Positions 24,050 to 32,260 of a stretch of DNA of 40,093 bases are shown here, in pieces. The DNA comes from an uncultured Actinomyces sp. (GTDB taxonomy: Bacteria > Actinomycetota > Actinomycetes > Actinomycetales > Actinomycetaceae): contig UWSI01000016.1 of assembly GCA_900541895.1 (NCBI GenBank), positions 1-40,093 on the forward strand, read 5' to 3'. The notes under the pieces were generated by a model. That model was not told the origin of the DNA and did not search any database. It worked only from the letters and a program-made list of their open reading frames with translations. The position numbers and the translations under genes were made by a program. How positions within the stretch are numbered: the stretch's first letter is position 1; every line of letters starts with the position of its first letter.

Positions 24050-25650
24050 GAGCTTGGCTCCAAGCCAGCCAAAATTCTCGCCATGTCCTTCTGCGTCTCA
24101 GTACCATCCTCTAGATACGTCGAATGGTTTCCAAAGGGACCTCGCGGAATTGTGTGGTAGGTTTCCCCCTCTGTTGCGTCACCGCTAATGTGCCTAAATG
24201 CTGGCATTTCGGTTGGATTTCGGCCAAAGTTTATATCCGTACCTATCCCCTGAACTATATCTCCAGGATAGGGGACAGCACTGACCCATCGATGCCCTTC
24301 CGGGACACGGTATTCAGCACCAAGTTGAACCCCCGAACCAGGGGAGCCAAACAGCACGAGATCATCAACCACATTTGGCGAAACATGCGATGCTGCAATC
24401 CCCGACGTTGTTGAGCCATAAGAATGACCGAGAAGAGTTAGATGTAATTTTTCCTGACTATTCCTGGGTATCACCCGAAGGCCTTCAAGGAAATTTACAA
24501 GTCTATCTGCACCAGCATTCGCACGATGCGTGTTTGCCACATTCGGGATGCTCAAAGGTGCGTCATATCCCAGCCAAGCTACTGTTGCATAACTCGATTT
24601 CCGCAGTCCCTGTGCAGCCGTAATTAATCCTTCCGATTTCGTGACGCAATCCAGCAAACTACCCCTAACCGTCGTCCCCTTTCCCGGGACATATACGCCA
24701 ATATGCTGAGCTTCATCAAAATTGCCAATACCAATAGCAACCTTGAGCCGCTCACCACTGCGATCACATACCAACAACTTTTTCTCGGGATTGTCATGAA
24801 GGAACTGCTGAAGCACTTCGAGATCTTCTACATCGTCAAGTGCCTTCGAATAGCGATTTGCATACAAATGTGAATTCATTCCCCGGTACACAAGGTCGTC
24901 ATGGGTTTGACGCTCTCTATCTCGAGCTTCCGCCAGCATTCCGTCAACAAGATTACTGTTCACCTCGTGACGTGTCGCAATGTCTACTCCATCCAGATTT
25001 CCAATAATTTCGGGATACTTCTCAATTAGTTTTTTCTTTTGCTGATCACTGAGCGAGCCCCACCACGCAGCAATCTGCCTGGGTTTCGAACCAGGCGGAG
25101 GAAGTTGAGCTTCTTCGTTATCCGAAGTCTGATATGCATGTTCTGCACCAGCCTCGCCGCTGTTCACTCGCGAAAAGCGAGCTTCCAGCTCACTAATAAA
25201 GGCCTCAGCGCGTGAAAGAAGGCTTGCGATCCGGGTGGAAGCGAACTGCAATGCCGGTTCATCGTCTACAAACGGATTATTTCGGCCATAAAACACCATC
25301 GGATCGCGCGGGGCTACCGCACCTGACGCAGAAATCGTAATATTCGTTGTCCGCTCAATCTCATGAATACTCGCAACATCCGCAACTATGTCATTAATTT
25401 CGTGCTCGGCCCACAAGAAAATCTCCTGTAAAGCACGAAGGTCTTCCACCTGACGGCGGGCCGCCTCGATCCGAAAGTGCCCCTGATCACGAGCCGCACT
25501 GGCGGTAGCACCCTCGAGATCGAAACCGCCGAGAACACGTGTGAAATCACTCAGACCAGACTTGCAATCTCTTGCAGAGTCTCCCACCTGCTTTGCAAGA
25601 CTCGTGAAAACTCCAGCATTCCACTTCTGAACCTCTGACCAAGACACCAT
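24046..25650 (-). CDS. DUF1023-type alpha/beta hydrolase with WXG100-like N-terminus
   Basis: A 534-residue protein. Residues ~1-170 are long amphipathic helices like those of WXG100/T7SS-associated proteins (no W-x-G itself is visible). A linker (PPPGSKPRQIAAWWGSLSDQ) precedes the conserved LIEKYPEIIGNLDGVD. The hydrolase domain has the nucleophile elbow GHSYGS (Ser at ~410) and AWLGYDAP; candidate acid and base are the Asp in PYPGDIV and the His in GNHSTYLE. Typical DUF1023 proteins have this build; substrates are unknown. ATG 25650 is seven bases from AGGAGG; a GTG at 25656 is too close to it. It is followed by the duplicated membrane protein with a 4-base overlap. Confidence 0.87.
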   Translation of the reverse strand: MVSWSEVQKWNAGVFTSLAKQVGDSARDCKSGLSDFTRVLGGFDLEGATASAARDQGHFRIEAARRQVEDLRALQEIFLWAEHEINDIVADVASIHEIERTTNITISASGAVAPRDPMVFYGRNNPFVDDEPALQFASTRIASLLSRAEAFISELEARFSRVNSGEAGAEHAYQTSDNEEAQLPPPGSKPRQIAAWWGSLSDQQKKKLIEKYPEIIGNLDGVDIATRHEVNSNLVDGMLAEARDRERQTHDDLVYRGMNSHLYANRYSKALDDVEDLEVLQQFLHDNPEKKLLVCDRSGERLKVAIGIGNFDEAQHIGVYVPGKGTTVRGSLLDCVTKSEGLITAAQGLRKSSYATVAWLGYDAPLSIPNVANTHRANAGADRLVNFLEGLRVIPRNSQEKLHLTLLGHSYGSTTSGIAASHVSPNVVDDLVLFGSPGSGVQLGAEYRVPEGHRWVSAVPYPGDIVQGIGTDINFGRNPTEMPAFRHISGDATEGETYHTIPRGPFGNHSTYLEDGTETQKDMARILAGLEPSS

Positions 25651-25727
25651 CGTCACACCTCCTCGCCGTCGTTGAGGTCAGCTCCAGCCTAACGAAGAAA
25701 GCTGATTCAGCAAGTATTTACTCGACA

Positions 25728-26222
25728 CTATTTCGATATTTGAGAAAACAACCCATCGTAGGCAATTCGCGGACACTGGCCTCGTACCGCAATCATCCCG
25801 CACGGCTCAAAGCCATAAGCCTCCAAGGCTCGGCGCATCGGTCCATTATCAAGGTGCGTATCGCAGCGTAAATACGGAACTTGTCCCACGCAAAAGTCCA
25901 TGACCGCGCGAGTGACCCCGCGGCCTCGGACGCTGGCAAGGCGATGGATCACGCCATACTCATCATCGAAGTGCCAGGCCCCATCAATCTGGGAATACTC
26001 CTCTTCCGGCCCGCGAGCGAAACTAAACACCGCCAAAGGCCCCTGTTCATCACAAACAAGGAAGCATGCGCCTCTTTCAATGTCGTTGAGCGCATCACTG
26101 CGGTTGGGGTAATCGCTGGGCCACTGCGTCGGGTTACCATTCGCCCGCATGAATTCCCGAGCATGATCAAAAGCAGACTCGATGAAATCCAGATCCTCGG
26201 AAGTGGCAGGGCGTATGAACAT
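25728..26222 (-). CDS. GNAT-family acetyltransferase
   Basis: A 164-residue protein. It starts MFIRPATSEDLDFIESAFDH, a standard GNAT opening, and continues with CFLVCDEQGPLAVFSF and a variant motif A (IHRLASVRGRGVTRAVMDF), where R-G-R-G provides the pyrophosphate loop. It ends with LRCDTHLDNGPMRRALEAYG and GFEPCG. The frame is open up to 26294, but the extra 24 residues do not look like the family and would abut the divergent rarD start, so 26222 is chosen. No strong Shine-Dalgarno is seen. The substrate is unknown. Confidence 0.85.
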   Translation of the reverse strand: MFIRPATSEDLDFIESAFDHAREFMRANGNPTQWPSDYPNRSDALNDIERGACFLVCDEQGPLAVFSFARGPEEEYSQIDGAWHFDDEYGVIHRLASVRGRGVTRAVMDFCVGQVPYLRCDTHLDNGPMRRALEAYGFEPCGMIAVRGQCPRIAYDGLFSQISK

Positions 26223-26296
26223 GTCATCAGGGTAGCCCACCCGAAAATCGCACGCGCCACCGGGCACCACTACACCCAAACCGATACCCTGCATTT

Positions 26297-27238
26297 ATGG
26301 CCAGCGAACATCCCACACGACACGAGCACTTCGGTAAGTACCTTGCACTAGGTATTGGTACCCATGTCTTATGGGGTTTCTTCCCGCTCTATTTCCACCT
26401 GCTTGATCCCGCAGGTTCCCTAGAGATCATCGTCCACCGCGCACTGTGGGCCTTCCTTGCGTGCTTCATCACCTTGGCCTTGACCCGCTCACTGCCGCGA
26501 GTGTGGCGAATTCTCCACGATCCCTCGATCGCATGGCCTCTGGTCGCAGCGGGATTCCTTGTCGTCATCAACTGGACGACCTATATATACGCGGTACTCA
26601 TTGGACACACGACCGACGCCGCACTTGGCTATTACATCAACCCCCTGCTGACCGTTGCCCTAGGCATGATCGTCCTGCGCGAGAAGATTTCGCGCCTTCA
26701 GGGGGTCGCATTAGTTTTGGGTGTGATCGCTGTTGCGGTCATTATTGTCGGCCTTGGGCGCCTGCCGTGGATCTCGCTGGCCTTACCCGCATCATTTGGC
26801 CTGTATTCCCTTGTCAAGAAACAGGTCGCACTCAAGGTCCGCCCCCTTGATGGAATGACGATCGAAACCGCCGTGGTCATCCCAATTCTTCTGGGTTACT
26901 ACATCTACCTTGCTGCACACCAAGCGACTTCTTTCCATACGCTTGCTCGCTCGGGAGACGGAGCGATGTCGTGGCAGCTTCACCTGGCTCTTCTGATTGG
27001 TTCGGGGATCCTCACCGTCATCCCTCTGCTTACTTTCGCCAAAGCCTCGCAGGGCCTACCTCTTGGGCTTTTGGGGTTCTTGCAGTACATCTCGCCCAGC
27101 ATTCAGCTGATCATCGGCGTGTGCATCTTCCACGAGCACATGGAGCCCACGCGCTGGATTGCAACTGGCATTGTCTGGGTTGCACTGGCTCTGCTCAGCA
27201 TGGATGGTCTGCTTAAAGTACGCCGCTCCAAACAATAG
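26297..27238 (+). CDS. rarD: EamA-family transporter RarD
   Basis: A 313-residue membrane protein with ten predicted helices in two EamA halves. GIGTHVLWGFFPLYFHLLD and HRALWAFLACF, then NWTTYIYAV and ALGYYINPL, are hallmark RarD stretches, and the second half has GLLGFLQYISPSIQLIIGV. Its transport substrate is not established. No Shine-Dalgarno precedes ATG 26297. TACCCT (26285-26290) lies six bases before it, the spacing expected when a -10 box produces a leaderless mRNA. The last 26 bases overlap the convergent gene. Confidence 0.9.
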   Translation: MASEHPTRHEHFGKYLALGIGTHVLWGFFPLYFHLLDPAGSLEIIVHRALWAFLACFITLALTRSLPRVWRILHDPSIAWPLVAAGFLVVINWTTYIYAVLIGHTTDAALGYYINPLLTVALGMIVLREKISRLQGVALVLGVIAVAVIIVGLGRLPWISLALPASFGLYSLVKKQVALKVRPLDGMTIETAVVIPILLGYYIYLAAHQATSFHTLARSGDGAMSWQLHLALLIGSGILTVIPLLTFAKASQGLPLGLLGFLQYISPSIQLIIGVCIFHEHMEPTRWIATGIVWVALALLSMDGLLKVRRSKQ

Positions 27239-27767
27239 CGATCACACCCGCGCAGAGCGCTATAAAGGCCCCAATTCCCCACACAAGAGCGGACCCGCCC
27301 CTTCCCTGCCCGGGTTCGCGCACGCGCTTTCCATTCGCAAAGGCCTCGAGGTCTTGAAGTGGCCCACTTTGGCGCGGTTGTGCCCAGCTCCAGTCCACCG
27401 CTTCCCCCACTGCCGAGGCCGGCGCCTGAACCTGCGCCGAGGCGTACTGTCCTGCGACCGGTGCCTCACTGTGCTGCGAGAACTGAGCCTGCGGTGCACG
27501 GTCAGTTCCGGGGACTGGGAAGTAGTCAGCCTGAGGCTGGGAGGGAAATTCTCCATTTGCCGCGGCTACTCCCGAACCGTAGACGAACTGAGGTTCGCGC
27601 TGAGCATTCGTATCAATAATCCACTGGCGCAACTGCGGGTACATACTAGGGTTTTCCAAGAGCACGGCATGCAAATCAGGGCGTGCGGCAGCAAGTTGGG
27701 CGATCAGTTCGGCAGGTAAAGAGGGATCAGCCGCTTGTGCAGGTGTGAAAGCATTTAAGTCGTACAT
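27213..27767 (-). CDS. LRV-like N-terminal domain protein with C-terminal membrane anchor
   Basis: A 184-residue protein. Residues ~10-50 (DPSLPAELIAQLAAARPDLH, then LLENPSMYPQLRQWI) resemble the variant-leucine-rich-repeat domain that heads many actinobacterial membrane proteins. A ~90-residue Gln/Pro/Ala-rich linker follows. Residues ~160-182 (ALVWGIGAFIALCAGVIAIV) are a membrane helix preceded by basic residues, giving a tail anchor with the N-terminus inside. AGGAGGG lies three bases before ATG 27767. It follows dnaB by 20 bases, so co-transcription is likely. Its function is unknown. Confidence 0.8.
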   Translation of the reverse strand: MYDLNAFTPAQAADPSLPAELIAQLAAARPDLHAVLLENPSMYPQLRQWIIDTNAQREPQFVYGSGVAAANGEFPSQPQADYFPVPGTDRAPQAQFSQHSEAPVAGQYASAQVQAPASAVGEAVDWSWAQPRQSGPLQDLEAFANGKRVREPGQGRGGSALVWGIGAFIALCAGVIAIVWSGVL

Positions 27768-27787
27768 ATCCCTCCTGACTCTTCAAA

Positions 27788-29131
27788 CTACACAGGTTCT
27801 TCGCGCGAAGTAAAGTTCGCGAAGCGAGCCATGTGCCCCTGGAAAAGCACACGAATAGTTCCCGTTTCACCATTACGATGCTTGGCCAAAATAATATCGG
27901 CTTCACCCGGACGATCTTCAGAATTGTAGTATTCGGGACGATGCAAGAGCATGATGATATCCGCGTCCTGTTCTAGCGAACCGGATTCACGCAGGTCACT
28001 CATCATCGGTTTCTTGTCGGTTCGCGCTTCGGGACCACGGTTCAGCTGGGCGACAGCAACGACTGGAATATCGAGGTCCTTCGCAAGAAGCTTGAGGTTT
28101 CGCGACAGAACTGAAACTTCCTGCTGTCGAGATTCAACCTGCTTACCCGTTGTCATCAGCTGCAGGTAGTCGACAACAACGAGGCCCAGATTGTGCTGTT
28201 GCTTGAGGCGGTGACACTTTGAACGAATTTCCGTCATGGTGACGTTCGCCGAATCATCAACATAAACCGGAGCCTCGGAAATCTTGCCGGTTGTTTCAGA
28301 GACCTTTCGCCAGTCACGCTCGGTCATTTCGCCCTTCATCATCTTGCTCATAAACACTGAAGACTCAGCGGAAAGCATGCGCATCGCAATATCGTTTTGC
28401 GACATTTCCAACGAGAAAATGACCGAGGTAACTCCATGTTTGATCGAGGCCGAACGGCAAAAGTCCAGAGCCAAAGTCGACTTACCCATTGCGGGACGGG
28501 CCGCGACAATGATCATCTGCCCACCTCGCAGGCCACCGGTTATTCGATCAAGGTCAACGAATCCCGTGGGCACGCCAGCGAGCTTGCCCTGATTGAGTTC
28601 AATCTGCTCCAGTTCGCCCAGAATGTTCTCTGACATCTCTGCCATCGACACGTAGTCAGTTTGCGACTGACGTTCGGCAACTGCGAAGATCTCAGCCTGC
28701 GCCTGGTCAACGATCTCATCGACGTCACCACCGGCATCTGCGTAACCCAGCTGAACAACTCGCGTTCCCGCAGTCACCAGTCGACGCAAGATCGCGCGCT
28801 CCTTAACAATTCGCGCGTAGTAGCCGGCGTTCGCCGCGGTAGGAACTGCAGCAATAATCGAATGGATATACGAGGCCCCGCCCACCCTGGACAGGTCGCC
28901 CTGCCTTTGGAGTTCGCCTACCACCGTCACGGCATCTGCGGGTTCTCCGCGCCCCATCAGATCAATGATCGTGTTGTGGATGATTTCGTGAGCGGGCTTG
29001 TAGTAATCCGTCCCTCGAATTTCTTCGGTGACATCGGCAATAGCTTCCTTGGAGAGCATCATGGACCCCAAAACGGACATCTCAGCGTCGATGTCCTGAG
29101 GTGGGGTGCGATCAAAATCTTCCGATGCCAT
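27788..29131 (-). CDS. dnaB: Replicative DNA helicase
   Basis: The hexameric 5'-3' replication-fork helicase, 447 residues. The N-terminal domain starts PQDIDAEMSVLGSMMLSKEA and includes DAVTVVGELQRQGDL. The RecA-like domain has Walker A RPAMGKSTLAL, then FSLEMSQNDIAMRML, LVVVDYLQLM (Walker B) and VAQLNRGPEAR. No intein is present. The start ATG 29131 has AGGAGAG eight bases upstream. Unlike many actinobacteria, where dnaB follows rplI on the same strand, here it is transcribed away from the rpsF operon with a MATE gene between. Its upstream region is a cluster of DnaA-box-like sites. Confidence 0.96.
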   Translation of the reverse strand: MASEDFDRTPPQDIDAEMSVLGSMMLSKEAIADVTEEIRGTDYYKPAHEIIHNTIIDLMGRGEPADAVTVVGELQRQGDLSRVGGASYIHSIIAAVPTAANAGYYARIVKERAILRRLVTAGTRVVQLGYADAGGDVDEIVDQAQAEIFAVAERQSQTDYVSMAEMSENILGELEQIELNQGKLAGVPTGFVDLDRITGGLRGGQMIIVAARPAMGKSTLALDFCRSASIKHGVTSVIFSLEMSQNDIAMRMLSAESSVFMSKMMKGEMTERDWRKVSETTGKISEAPVYVDDSANVTMTEIRSKCHRLKQQHNLGLVVVDYLQLMTTGKQVESRQQEVSVLSRNLKLLAKDLDIPVVAVAQLNRGPEARTDKKPMMSDLRESGSLEQDADIIMLLHRPEYYNSEDRPGEADIILAKHRNGETGTIRVLFQGHMARFANFTSREEPV

Positions 29132-29180
29132 TAAGGGCTCTCCTAGGCGAATGTGCGTATGTGGACGGGATTGGCATGCC

Positions 29181-29203
29181 GCGTCGATTCGAGCTACCGA
29201 CGC
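29181..29203. repeat. Inverted repeat in dnaB upstream region
   Basis: GCGTCG (29181-29186) and CGACGC (29198-29203) around an 11-base loop, just upstream of dnaB on its leader side. No tRNA can be folded around it. Confidence 0.35.
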
Positions 29204-29267
29204 AAAGCGCGTACACGCGAGAGTACTGCCAAGTGAGGAAGCGTGCCACCCTCAAGTTCAACACGAA

Positions 29268-29621
29268 TGTGGATGACATGTGGATATCTTGTGGATTTGG
29301 CCGCGTGTCATCCACATGTCCTGTGGAAAGGTGTGGATAACAGGCATTTCCCAAGCCCTCTCTCAGGCTATCCTCAGTTTCGAGTTTCCCTAGAATCACG
29401 CCATTTTCCGAGTAAGATCTTTCCACAGATGTGTACACAGACTGTGGATAAAAAGTGGAGCGAGAATCAGTGGATAACGATGACCAGCGCAAACATAAGC
29501 CTCAAGCGGAGATTGAAGGTTTACGCGCGTCAGATATTTCTATCCACAATGAACCGACACCAACTGCAAATGAGCACTCTGAACAGGCTCTATCCACAGA
29601 TGAATCCACTTCAGTGGATAG
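29268..29621. promoter_or_regulatory. Cluster of DnaA-box-like 9-mers
   Basis: Two perfect boxes (TGTGGATAA, reverse of TTATCCACA) at 29332-29340 and 29443-29451. One-mismatch sites: 29268-29276, 29279-29287, 29308-29316, 29322-29330, 29419-29427, 29469-29477, 29540-29548 and 29590-29598. Weaker: 29290-29298 and 29613-29621. The last four run into the start of the MATE reading frame. Such density is typical of oriC, of DnaA-titrating loci, or of DnaA-controlled promoters. No strongly AT-rich unwinding element and no dnaA/dnaN are nearby. Confidence 0.75.
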
Positions 29622-31053
29622 GCACACACTTACCGAAGCATCCGATCCCATTCCCAGCATTCCTTCAGAAAAGACAGGTGACAGCGCCCCCGTGGTGACG
29701 AAAAAAACAAGCCTCACCAGACAAATCCTGGCGCTCGCCATCCCAACCCTGGGCGCAACAATCGCCCAACCGCTCTTCCTCACCATTGACTCCGCGATGG
29801 TCGGACACTTGGGTGCAGAGAAAATCGCCGGCATGTCCCTGGCCATGATCATCGTCAACACCGTCTACGGAATGTCGATCTTCCTGGCCTACTCAACCAC
29901 TGCCGAAACTGCCCAAGCAATGGGAGCCGGAAACGAACGCAGGGCACGCGAACTGGGAGTACATGCCATGTGGCTCGCAGCCATCATCGGCGTTTCCTTA
30001 GCTCTCCTCTTGGCAATCTGCGGAATTCCACTGCTTCACGCATTGGGCGCAGCACCCGAAATCATGCCCTACGCCCAATCCTTCCTCTACGCATCCCTAC
30101 CCGGACTTGCGGCCTCGCTCATCACCATGGCGGCCACGGGTGTCCTGCGCGGAATGAAGGACACCACCACTCCTCTCATCGCGGCTGGAGCGGGTGCGGC
30201 ACTGAACGTCGGCCTCAACGCCTTCCTCATTTACGGGATCAACCTGGGGATTGTCGGTAGCGGTATTGGAACCTCGATCGTCTCAACAATCATGGCGATC
30301 AGCTTGGCCATCATCCTTGCCCGACCGGCGCGCACCTTGGGAGTCTCCTTGCGGCCCTCGATCAGGGGAATCCACCAATCCGCCCGTGTCGGAGGCCCCC
30401 TCTTGGCACGTTCGATCGCAATTCGTCTGGCCTTCCTCACCTCGATCTGGAGCGCGACGGCAATTAGCGTGAATGGCCTGGCTGCCTACCAAGTAGTCAT
30501 GTCCGCCTGGCAAATCCCCCTTTTCCTTCTCGATTCCCTTGCGATCGCCTCGCAAACCCTGGTCGGCTTCGCAATCGGTTCGGGCGATCGCTCCCAGCTG
30601 CGCACACTTCTTCGCACCCTCTCGTGGTGGGGAATTTTTGCGGGGATCATCATCGGTGCCCTGACCGCGGCCCTGTCCCCCTGGATCCCTTCCTTCTTCG
30701 TTTCCGAGGCCGTGGTGCGAAACATGGCAATCCCCGCAGTGATCGTCAACGCAGTCTTCTTCCCCGCTCAATCTCACGCCTTCCTGCTAGATGGCGTCCT
30801 GATCGGAGCCGGACGCGGGGCATCCCTGGCAAAGGCTGCATTCCTCAACCTGGCGATCCTGCTCCCCGCACTCTGGCTATTCTCAGTTGCGCGCCCCACT
30901 CTTACAGAAACTGAGGCAGTTGCTGTCCTCATCGGTTTGGTCACCGGTTTGTACATGCTCACGCGTGCGCTGACCAATTCGTGGATCACTTGGTTTTCGC
31001 CCAAACATGCGCTGATTCCTCGCCACGAGGCCGGTGTCCAAAGCGCCGAATAA
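29470..31053 (+). CDS. MATE-family efflux transporter (DinF-like)
   Basis: A twelve-helix antiporter-type membrane protein. The MATE core begins near LTRQILALAIPTLGATIAQP and has FLTIDSAMVGHLGAEKIAGM, AAPEIMPYAQSFLYASLPGL and GVLRGMKDTTTPL, the sequence style of DinF proteins that export toxic or cationic compounds. Before the core is a ~75-residue polar, low-complexity N-terminus, unusual for the family, whose DNA contains DnaA-box-like sites. GTG 29470 has GGAG nine bases upstream. GTG 29455 is possible, and a start much later (GTG codons near 29694) would remove the odd extension. Confidence 0.85.
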   Translation: MDNDDQRKHKPQAEIEGLRASDISIHNEPTPTANEHSEQALSTDESTSVDRHTLTEASDPIPSIPSEKTGDSAPVVTKKTSLTRQILALAIPTLGATIAQPLFLTIDSAMVGHLGAEKIAGMSLAMIIVNTVYGMSIFLAYSTTAETAQAMGAGNERRARELGVHAMWLAAIIGVSLALLLAICGIPLLHALGAAPEIMPYAQSFLYASLPGLAASLITMAATGVLRGMKDTTTPLIAAGAGAALNVGLNAFLIYGINLGIVGSGIGTSIVSTIMAISLAIILARPARTLGVSLRPSIRGIHQSARVGGPLLARSIAIRLAFLTSIWSATAISVNGLAAYQVVMSAWQIPLFLLDSLAIASQTLVGFAIGSGDRSQLRTLLRTLSWWGIFAGIIIGALTAALSPWIPSFFVSEAVVRNMAIPAVIVNAVFFPAQSHAFLLDGVLIGAGRGASLAKAAFLNLAILLPALWLFSVARPTLTETEAVAVLIGLVTGLYMLTRALTNSWITWFSPKHALIPRHEAGVQSAE

Positions 31054-31080
31054 ATCACGCTCTGAACTGGGTGACAGGTA

Positions 31081-31109
31081 GTGACAGAAAACTGAAAAAA
31101 CGCTAGACT
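31081..31109 (+). promoter_or_regulatory. rpsF operon promoter
   Basis: GTGACA (31081-31086), a 17-base A-rich spacer and TAGACT (31104-31109). Transcription would begin near 31116, giving a leader of ~150 bases before rpsF. Confidence 0.65.
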
Positions 31110-31153
31110 TTGACGCTGGACTGTTTCTACCCACCCGGGTGAGAAATGAGTCC

Positions 31154-31198
31154 CACGGACACCCATGTGTCCGTGTGCAAAAGCCGGTGAAACTCCGG
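31154..31198 (+). ncRNA. Upstream hairpins of the rpsF leader
   Basis: CACGGACAC-CCAT-GTGTCCGTG (31154-31175) is a perfect 9-bp hairpin. A second, CCGG-TGAAACT-CCGG, lies at 31184-31198. Both are inside the predicted leader but outside the S6-binding-like element. Their role is unknown. Confidence 0.5.
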
Positions 31199-31215
31199 TA
31201 ATTGCAACGCATGAC

Positions 31216-31258
31216 CCTCCTGTCACGGAAATACCGTGACCGCGAAGACCACAGGAGG
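31216..31258 (+). ncRNA. rpsF leader element, likely S6:S18 autoregulatory motif
   Basis: CCTCCTGT (31216-31223) pairs perfectly with ACAGGAGG (31251-31258), which contains the rpsF Shine-Dalgarno AGGAGG. Inside is a second stem CACGG-AAATA-CCGTG (31224-31238), and the asymmetric 12-base strand ACCGCGAAGACC (31239-31250) contains an unpaired CCG. The known rpsF leader motif binds the S6:S18 complex through a bulged CCG that mimics 16S helix 22. The fit, including SD sequestration, supports feedback repression. No covariation test was possible. Confidence 0.65.
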
Positions 31259-31269
31259 TGGGTATCAAC

Positions 31270-31560
31270 GTGCGTGAATACGAACTGATGGTGATCCTCG
31301 ATCCTTCGATCGACGAGCGCACCGTCGCCCCGCAGATGGAGAAGTACCTCGAGCAGGTCACCGCTAACGGCGGCTCCGTCGAAAAGGTCGACATCTGGGG
31401 CAAGCGTCGTCTTGCCTACGACATTCTCAAGCGTTCCGAGGGCATCTACGTCGTCATCAACATGACGACCACCCCCGAAATTGCGCTGGAAATCAACCGC
31501 TTGATGACTCTGAACGAGTCCATCCTGCGCACGAAGCTCCTGCGTCCGGACGCCCACTGA
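31270..31560 (+). CDS. rpsF: 30S ribosomal protein bS6
   Basis: A 96-residue ribosomal protein that sits beside bS18 on the platform of the small subunit. It starts REYELMVILDPSIDERTVAP and includes VDIWGKRRLAYDI and the EGIYVVINM strand, all standard. GTG 31270 gives the expected MREYEL start. AGGAGG is 11 bases upstream, somewhat far. A GTG at 31258 would add MGIN- and leave no SD. It is the first gene of the rpsF-ssb-rpsR-rplI operon. Confidence 0.95.
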   Translation: MREYELMVILDPSIDERTVAPQMEKYLEQVTANGGSVEKVDIWGKRRLAYDILKRSEGIYVVINMTTTPEIALEINRLMTLNESILRTKLLRPDAH

Positions 31561-31609
31561 CCTTTGCTCGCCTGAGCAATCACCTCATACAGCCCACCAA
31601 GGAGATCCA

Positions 31610-32176
31610 ATGGCTGGAGAAACCGTCATTACGATCATTGGCAATTTGACCAATGATCCGGAACTGCGTTGGACGCAGAGCGGAGCACCCGTCGCCGACT
31701 TCACGGTGGCATCTACCCCGCGTTCCTTCGACCGTCAAAGCGGCGAATGGAAGGATGGGGAAACCCTGTTCATGCGCTGCTCTGTTTGGCGCGAAATGGC
31801 TGAAAATGTCGGCGAATCCCTGCGTAAGGGAATGCGCGTCATTGTCACCGGTCGCCTCGTGCAGCGCTCTTTCGAAACCCGCGAGGGCGAACGTCGTACC
31901 GTCGTCGAACTTCAAGTCGACGAGGTCGGCCCCTCACTGCGCCGCGCAAAGGCACAGGTCACCCGCACGGGCGGCCCGGCCTCGCAAGGCGGAGCACCCC
32001 AGGGAGGATACTCCCAGGGTGGCGGCTACGGACAGCAGCAGGGCTACGGAAACCAAGGTGGTTACTCACAGGGCCAGGCCAGCTATGGCGCACCCGCCGG
32101 CGGCTCTCAAGACGATCCGTGGCGCACATCCGATTCCGGTGCTGCGACCTCTTTCGCCGAAGATCCGCCCTTCTAA
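31610..32176 (+). CDS. ssb: Single-stranded DNA-binding protein
   Basis: A 188-residue SSB. The OB fold at 1-110 starts ETVITIIGNLTNDPELRWTQ and has LFMRCSVWREMAENV and VTGRLVQRSFETREGERR. A Gly/Gln/Tyr-rich disordered linker (GGYSQGGGYGQQQGYG) follows, and then the acidic tip AEDPPF that recruits replication and repair proteins. AAGGAG precedes ATG 31610. Its place between rpsF and rpsR is the usual one. Confidence 0.97.
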   Translation: MAGETVITIIGNLTNDPELRWTQSGAPVADFTVASTPRSFDRQSGEWKDGETLFMRCSVWREMAENVGESLRKGMRVIVTGRLVQRSFETREGERRTVVELQVDEVGPSLRRAKAQVTRTGGPASQGGAPQGGYSQGGGYGQQQGYGNQGGYSQGQASYGAPAGGSQDDPWRTSDSGAATSFAEDPPF

Positions 32177-32186
32177 ATAGCGCTTC

Positions 32187-32203
32187 GTCAGCAACACGCT
32201 GAC
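32187..32203 (+). repeat. Hairpin between ssb and rpsR
   Basis: GTCAGC-AACAC-GCTGAC, a 6-bp stem in the 84-base gap, without a U tract. It may adjust relative expression or mRNA processing. Confidence 0.35.
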
Positions 32204-32260
32204 ACACGCTGAACACATGCTTGGGAGCGTTCACTCGCTCAGATCATCAAGGAGAACATC

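Noticed and set aside
29160..29220. Possible tRNA-like segment with TTCGA and a short stem upstream of dnaB
   Set aside because: No acceptor stem or complete cloverleaf can be formed.
29268..29621. Calling the DnaA-box cluster the chromosomal oriC
   Set aside because: No dnaA, dnaN, rpmH or AT-rich unwinding element is visible; only the cluster itself is supported.
31181..31200. GCCGGTGAAACTCCGGTA, reminiscent of a cobalamin-riboswitch core
   Set aside because: The other conserved boxes and overall fold are missing, and the gene downstream is rpsF.
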